From a virus: DNA of 24,772 nucleotides. The stretch covers positions 1 to 24,772 of the IMG/VR virus record IMGVR_UViG_3300009183_000347, one strand, 5' to 3'. Positions within the stretch are counted from its first letter, which is position 1. Each line of letters starts with the position of its first letter. A program made the translations under genes and the position numbers. This document shows positions 22,248-24,772 of the stretch, in pieces. Below the pieces are notes generated by a model, which saw only the letters and a program-made list of their open reading frames with translations, was not told where the DNA came from and did not search any database.

Positions 22248-23399
22248 ATGATCATGGATACAGAACTATTGATAGCACACGGCAACACTGCCAGAGAAGA
22301 AAACAACCCAGAACTGGCATTAAAATATTATGCCCAGGCCCTGACTGAAGATCGCCGTTCAGCATCAGCATTCAACAACTACGGAAACGTATTACGCGAA
22401 TTGGGTGACCCGTTGGGTGCTATACCATTTTTACAACGCAGTATACAGCTGGCACCCACTCATCCAACTTCACAGTTCAATCTGGCTGTGGCTTATTTGT
22501 TAGCCGGTGACTATGCTCGTGGATGGCCACAATACGAAACTAGATGGAACTACGAACATCTTGCTGGCGAATTACCACAGTTTCCACAACCCAGATGGAC
22601 TGGGCAAGACGTCAAGGGCAAAACAGTCTTGGTCACAGGTGAACAAGGGCACGGGGACAATATACAATTTGTTCGATTCATTGGCGACATCATTGAGCGC
22701 GGCGCACGGGTAATTTTAACGTTGAATCCAAATCTTCGCCCATTGTTGCTTGGTCCTAGTATTCCGACAATTCTGGTTGAAGGTGATCCGTTGCCTGAGT
22801 TTGACTACTGGACACCGATCATGAGTATTCCTGGAGTGATTGGAACTACAGTTGAGAATTTGGCCAATGTGCAATTCTATTTGACTGCCGATGCCAAATT
22901 GCAACAAGAGTGGCAAACACGATTAGGCCACAAGAACCGACTGCGTGTGGGTTTTTGTTGGAGTGGTCGTAGGGACACTTGGATCAATCGACACAAAGCA
23001 ATGCCGTTTGAAACTATGTTAGAGCTGATTAAACGCAATCCCAGCTACGAATGGGTCAATTTACAATGTGATTGTACTGCTGATGAAGAAGCCCAACTAG
23101 TGGCCGCAGGTGTTCGAGCATATCCGGGTGCTATACGAAGTTTTGCTGATTCAGCTGCATTGATCATGCACATGGATGTGGTGCTGAGTGTTGACACTGC
23201 TGTGGCTCACTTGGCTGGTGCATTAGGTCGACCAGTCTGGGTCATGTTGAGTCAGTATGCACTTGATTGGCGCTGGTTACTTGACCGTGATTCAAGTCCA
23301 TGGTACTCGACTGCTAGATTGTTCCGTCAACCTACAATGGGCGACTGGACCACGGTTACAGATAAAATACACAAATTTTTAAGTTGGTACAAGATCTAA
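22248..23399 (+). CDS. TPR-domain glycosyltransferase (heptosyltransferase/GT9-like)
   Basis: A 383-residue protein. Residues about 5-110 are three TPR-like helical repeats (HGNTAREENNPELALKYYAQAL, FNNYGNVLRELGDPLGAIPF, FNLAVAYLLAGDYARGWPQY). Residues about 125-383 are a GT-B-type transferase: TGEQGHGDNIQFVRFI, VGFCWSGRR, then AALIMHMDVVLSVDTAVAHL, AGALGRPVWVML, DWRWLLDRDSSPWY and RLFRQ near the end. The last motifs match the donor-binding half of bacterial TPR-containing, ADP-heptose-transferase-like proteins. Acceptor and sugar are not readable. The ATG at 22248 is used; the one at 22254 is a possible alternative. It is the only plus-strand gene in a 21-kb minus block and has its own sigma70-like promoter, suggesting a later-inserted cassette. 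It ends 3 bases from the convergent 277-aa gene. Confidence 0.87.
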   Translation: MIMDTELLIAHGNTAREENNPELALKYYAQALTEDRRSASAFNNYGNVLRELGDPLGAIPFLQRSIQLAPTHPTSQFNLAVAYLLAGDYARGWPQYETRWNYEHLAGELPQFPQPRWTGQDVKGKTVLVTGEQGHGDNIQFVRFIGDIIERGARVILTLNPNLRPLLLGPSIPTILVEGDPLPEFDYWTPIMSIPGVIGTTVENLANVQFYLTADAKLQQEWQTRLGHKNRLRVGFCWSGRRDTWINRHKAMPFETMLELIKRNPSYEWVNLQCDCTADEEAQLVAAGVRAYPGAIRSFADSAALIMHMDVVLSVDTAVAHLAGALGRPVWVMLSQYALDWRWLLDRDSSPWYSTARLFRQPTMGDWTTVTDKIHKFLSWYKI

Positions 23400-23402
23400 A
23401 GA

Positions 23403-24236
23403 TTAAAATACCGAGTCAATAAAATCAGAATCTATTCCATATTGCAACAAAATAGATCGTGTTAGATCTAAGTATTTAGGATCTGTAAATCTCCTACTGT
23501 GCATCCAAATAATTGCATTAGGATCTTGGCCAAAATTTTCCATGTCTAGTAGTATTTCTTGATAAGTTCGAACTGTGTTCCACCCACCTGCACATAAAAA
23601 TGTATGAAAAGAACTTGGAAAGAATTTTATTTGGCTCTCTGGATCTTGCATTAAAAAAATATAATAACCATAATATTCACACCCAACAGGAAACTCGGTC
23701 CATTTACTATAATGACCAAATCGTTGATTGAGTGCAGACCAATAACGAGCAGTCTGCTGAACATTAAAAATATTAGGACGCAAGTTTACCATACCGGCAT
23801 AGTGACCTATTGGTCCGTCTACTAATCCAGATAAATTATAACCCATGTCTACTAGACGTTGAGTATTGTCTTGGCAAGGAATTCTATATTCGGTATTCTG
23901 TTTAAATGTTGACAAATCTGTGGGCTTTAACAAAAAACATTTACAATCCCAGGCTATTGCATCATCAACAGTTGAACTAGCAATACGATAGATTAAATTA
24001 ATTTGGTTACCGTAGTTGCCGTTGTCATAAGGATGGATTGTAGGGCAGATCTCTATAACCCAGTCTGGATCAAAAATTTCTAGTGCAATATTTTCAAAGA
24101 CATCTACACTGTCGCCTGTATCTAAACAAACTAACAAATTTTTATCACCTTTCCAGTTTTTGTTCATGCAGTAACAAAACATTTTAAACTGTGGAATGTC
24201 ATCAGTGAAAGTAGTAACTATGTTTTTATGAGTCAT
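23403..24236 (-). CDS. Protein of unknown function, possible glycosyltransferase (277 aa)
   Basis: A 277-residue soluble protein starting MTHKNIVTTFTDDIPQFKMF. The N-terminal third alternates strands and helices (NLLVCLDTG, WVIEICP, NQINLIYRIASSTVDDAIAW, DCKCFLLKPTDLS). DAIAWDCKCFLLKPTDL recalls the DSD-containing segment of DUF6492/GT-A-like enzymes, where an acidic pair precedes a hydrophobic strand and a Pro-x-Asp-Leu turn. The C-terminal half (IPCQDNTQR, GHYAGM, FPVGCEYYGYYIFLM, FHTFLC) is Tyr/Phe-rich. The similarity is weak. Base composition looks more A/T-rich than the fibre genes (many AAA/AAT codons), hinting at a separate origin. No convincing promoter is visible; the gene lies between the gp23 terminator and the TPR glycosyltransferase. 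Confidence 0.75.
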   Translation of the reverse strand: MTHKNIVTTFTDDIPQFKMFCYCMNKNWKGDKNLLVCLDTGDSVDVFENIALEIFDPDWVIEICPTIHPYDNGNYGNQINLIYRIASSTVDDAIAWDCKCFLLKPTDLSTFKQNTEYRIPCQDNTQRLVDMGYNLSGLVDGPIGHYAGMVNLRPNIFNVQQTARYWSALNQRFGHYSKWTEFPVGCEYYGYYIFLMQDPESQIKFFPSSFHTFLCAGGWNTVRTYQEILLDMENFGQDPNAIIWMHSRRFTDPKYLDLTRSILLQYGIDSDFIDSVF

Positions 24237-24274
24237 TTTTTTACTTATTTGTTAACAATATTGACACCAAAGAA

Positions 24275-24294
24275 AAACCTGCCGAAGCAGGTTT
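24275..24294 (-). terminator. Rho-independent terminator after gp23
   Basis: An 8-bp stem AAACCTGC/GCAGGTTT (24275-24282 with 24287-24294) with the stable loop TTCG on the minus strand, continuing as TTTTTCTTT. It lies 31 bases past the gp23 stop. Confidence 0.9.
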
Positions 24295-24325
24295 CTCTCC
24301 TTCCCATCCCTGGGTAGTTCTCTGA

Positions 24326-24772
24326 TTAGGAGAATGACAAGTTCTGAACTGCGATCTCGCCAACATAGTCAGCTGCGTTACCGAAGCTGGATGCTGTGTT
24401 GGTCAACTCAACAAATCCATAACGTGTCATGAATGACACGACTGGTTCGAAGGTTGATGGATCAAGAACAACGCCACTGCTCATCAACGGAATGTATGGG
24501 CAATAGAACGCTGCGGCATCAGCTTCGCTTGTGCCCTTATAGCCAACCAATACACTAGCTGTATCAGAAGCATAAGAGTTAACAAACACACGCATTGCAC
24601 CGTTCAATGTACCAACAAACTTGGTGTTTGTAGGTGCTTCGAATGTGCCTTCTGTTGTGCGAGCAAATGCACTAGTTGTTGCAGATTGCAACACTGTCAA
24701 CGAGGCTGGAGAAACAACAGCCCAGTTACCAGCACCACGACGTGTGCGTTGTGCGATCAAGTTAGCAACACG
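24326..24772 (-). CDS. 23: Major capsid protein, T4 gp23 family, C-terminal part (cut by right edge)
   Basis: 148 residues plus stop. The frame is open to the window edge, so the gene continues beyond it; the TTG at 24758-24760 is an internal codon, not a start. Hallmarks: IAQRTRRGAGNWAVVSP, TEGTFEAPTNTKFVGTLNG, VLVGYKGTSEADAAAFYCPY, IPLMSSGVVLDPSTFEP and FMTRYGFVEL, all characteristic of gp23 C-termini in marine T4-like phages. gp23 forms the hexamers of the head; T4 gp23 is 521 residues and is cleaved near its N-terminus, outside this window. It reads leftward, opposite to gp14 and gp15, and is followed by a strong terminator. Confidence 0.93.
   Translation of the reverse strand, partial: RVANLIAQRTRRGAGNWAVVSPASLTVLQSATTSAFARTTEGTFEAPTNTKFVGTLNGAMRVFVNSYASDTASVLVGYKGTSEADAAAFYCPYIPLMSSGVVLDPSTFEPVVSFMTRYGFVELTNTASSFGNAADYVGEIAVQNLSFS

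Noticed and set aside
24326-24760. Reading the right-edge gene as a complete 144-aa protein starting at TTG 24760
   Set aside because: The frame stays open to the edge (RVAN precedes), and the content is the middle-to-end of gp23, so it is a truncated major capsid gene.

Overview
This window is part of a T4-like contractile-tailed phage (myovirus) genome. The diagnostic genes are a neck protein of the T4 gp14 family, a tail-sheath-completion protein of the gp15 family, and the C-terminal part of a gp23-type major capsid protein cut by the right edge. Between neck and capsid lies a fibre/adhesin island of about 20 kb. The style (marker families, Mtd_N-type fibre start, long low-complexity fibres) recalls marine and freshwater T4-like phages. 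No host can be named from this window.

Layout. Bases 1-201: 5' part of a small minus-strand gene. Bases 260-3447: plus-strand gp14, gp15 and a Nudix hydrolase, tightly packed. Bases 3432-22108: a minus-strand block read right to left: a 316-aa virion-type protein; a 201/109/132-aa cluster; a 1139-aa fibre with four PKD-like domains coupled to a 344-aa fibre-like protein; a giant 1802-aa fibre; two paralogous 109-aa proteins; a 1208-aa repeat fibre; a 353-aa Mtd_N-type fibre; and a 220-aa protein of unknown function. Bases 22248-23399: a plus-strand TPR glycosyltransferase. Bases 23403-24236: a minus-strand 277-aa protein. Bases 24326-24772: the gp23 C-terminus.

Regulation is unusually readable. 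A CATAAATA box, close to the T4 late consensus TATAAATA, precedes gp14, the 316-aa, 201-aa and 353-aa genes. A GCTAAATA variant precedes the 1139-, 1802- and 1208-aa fibre genes. Two sigma70-like promoters drive the genes that lack late boxes: the left-edge gene and the TPR glycosyltransferase. Four minus-strand hairpin/T-tract terminators divide the minus block into units.

Functionally, gp14 and gp15 join head and tail and gp23 builds the head. The island supplies host-recognition fibres built from shared, shuffled modules: a 21-residue repeat seen 38 times in three proteins, a shared C-terminal domain, and a shared ~110-residue module. The glycosyltransferase and one or two other possible sugar-transfer proteins sit beside these Ser/Thr-rich fibres and the capsid gene, so virion glycosylation is a testable idea. 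Nothing here was checked by database search. Family names are recognition from memory and are graded by confidence.
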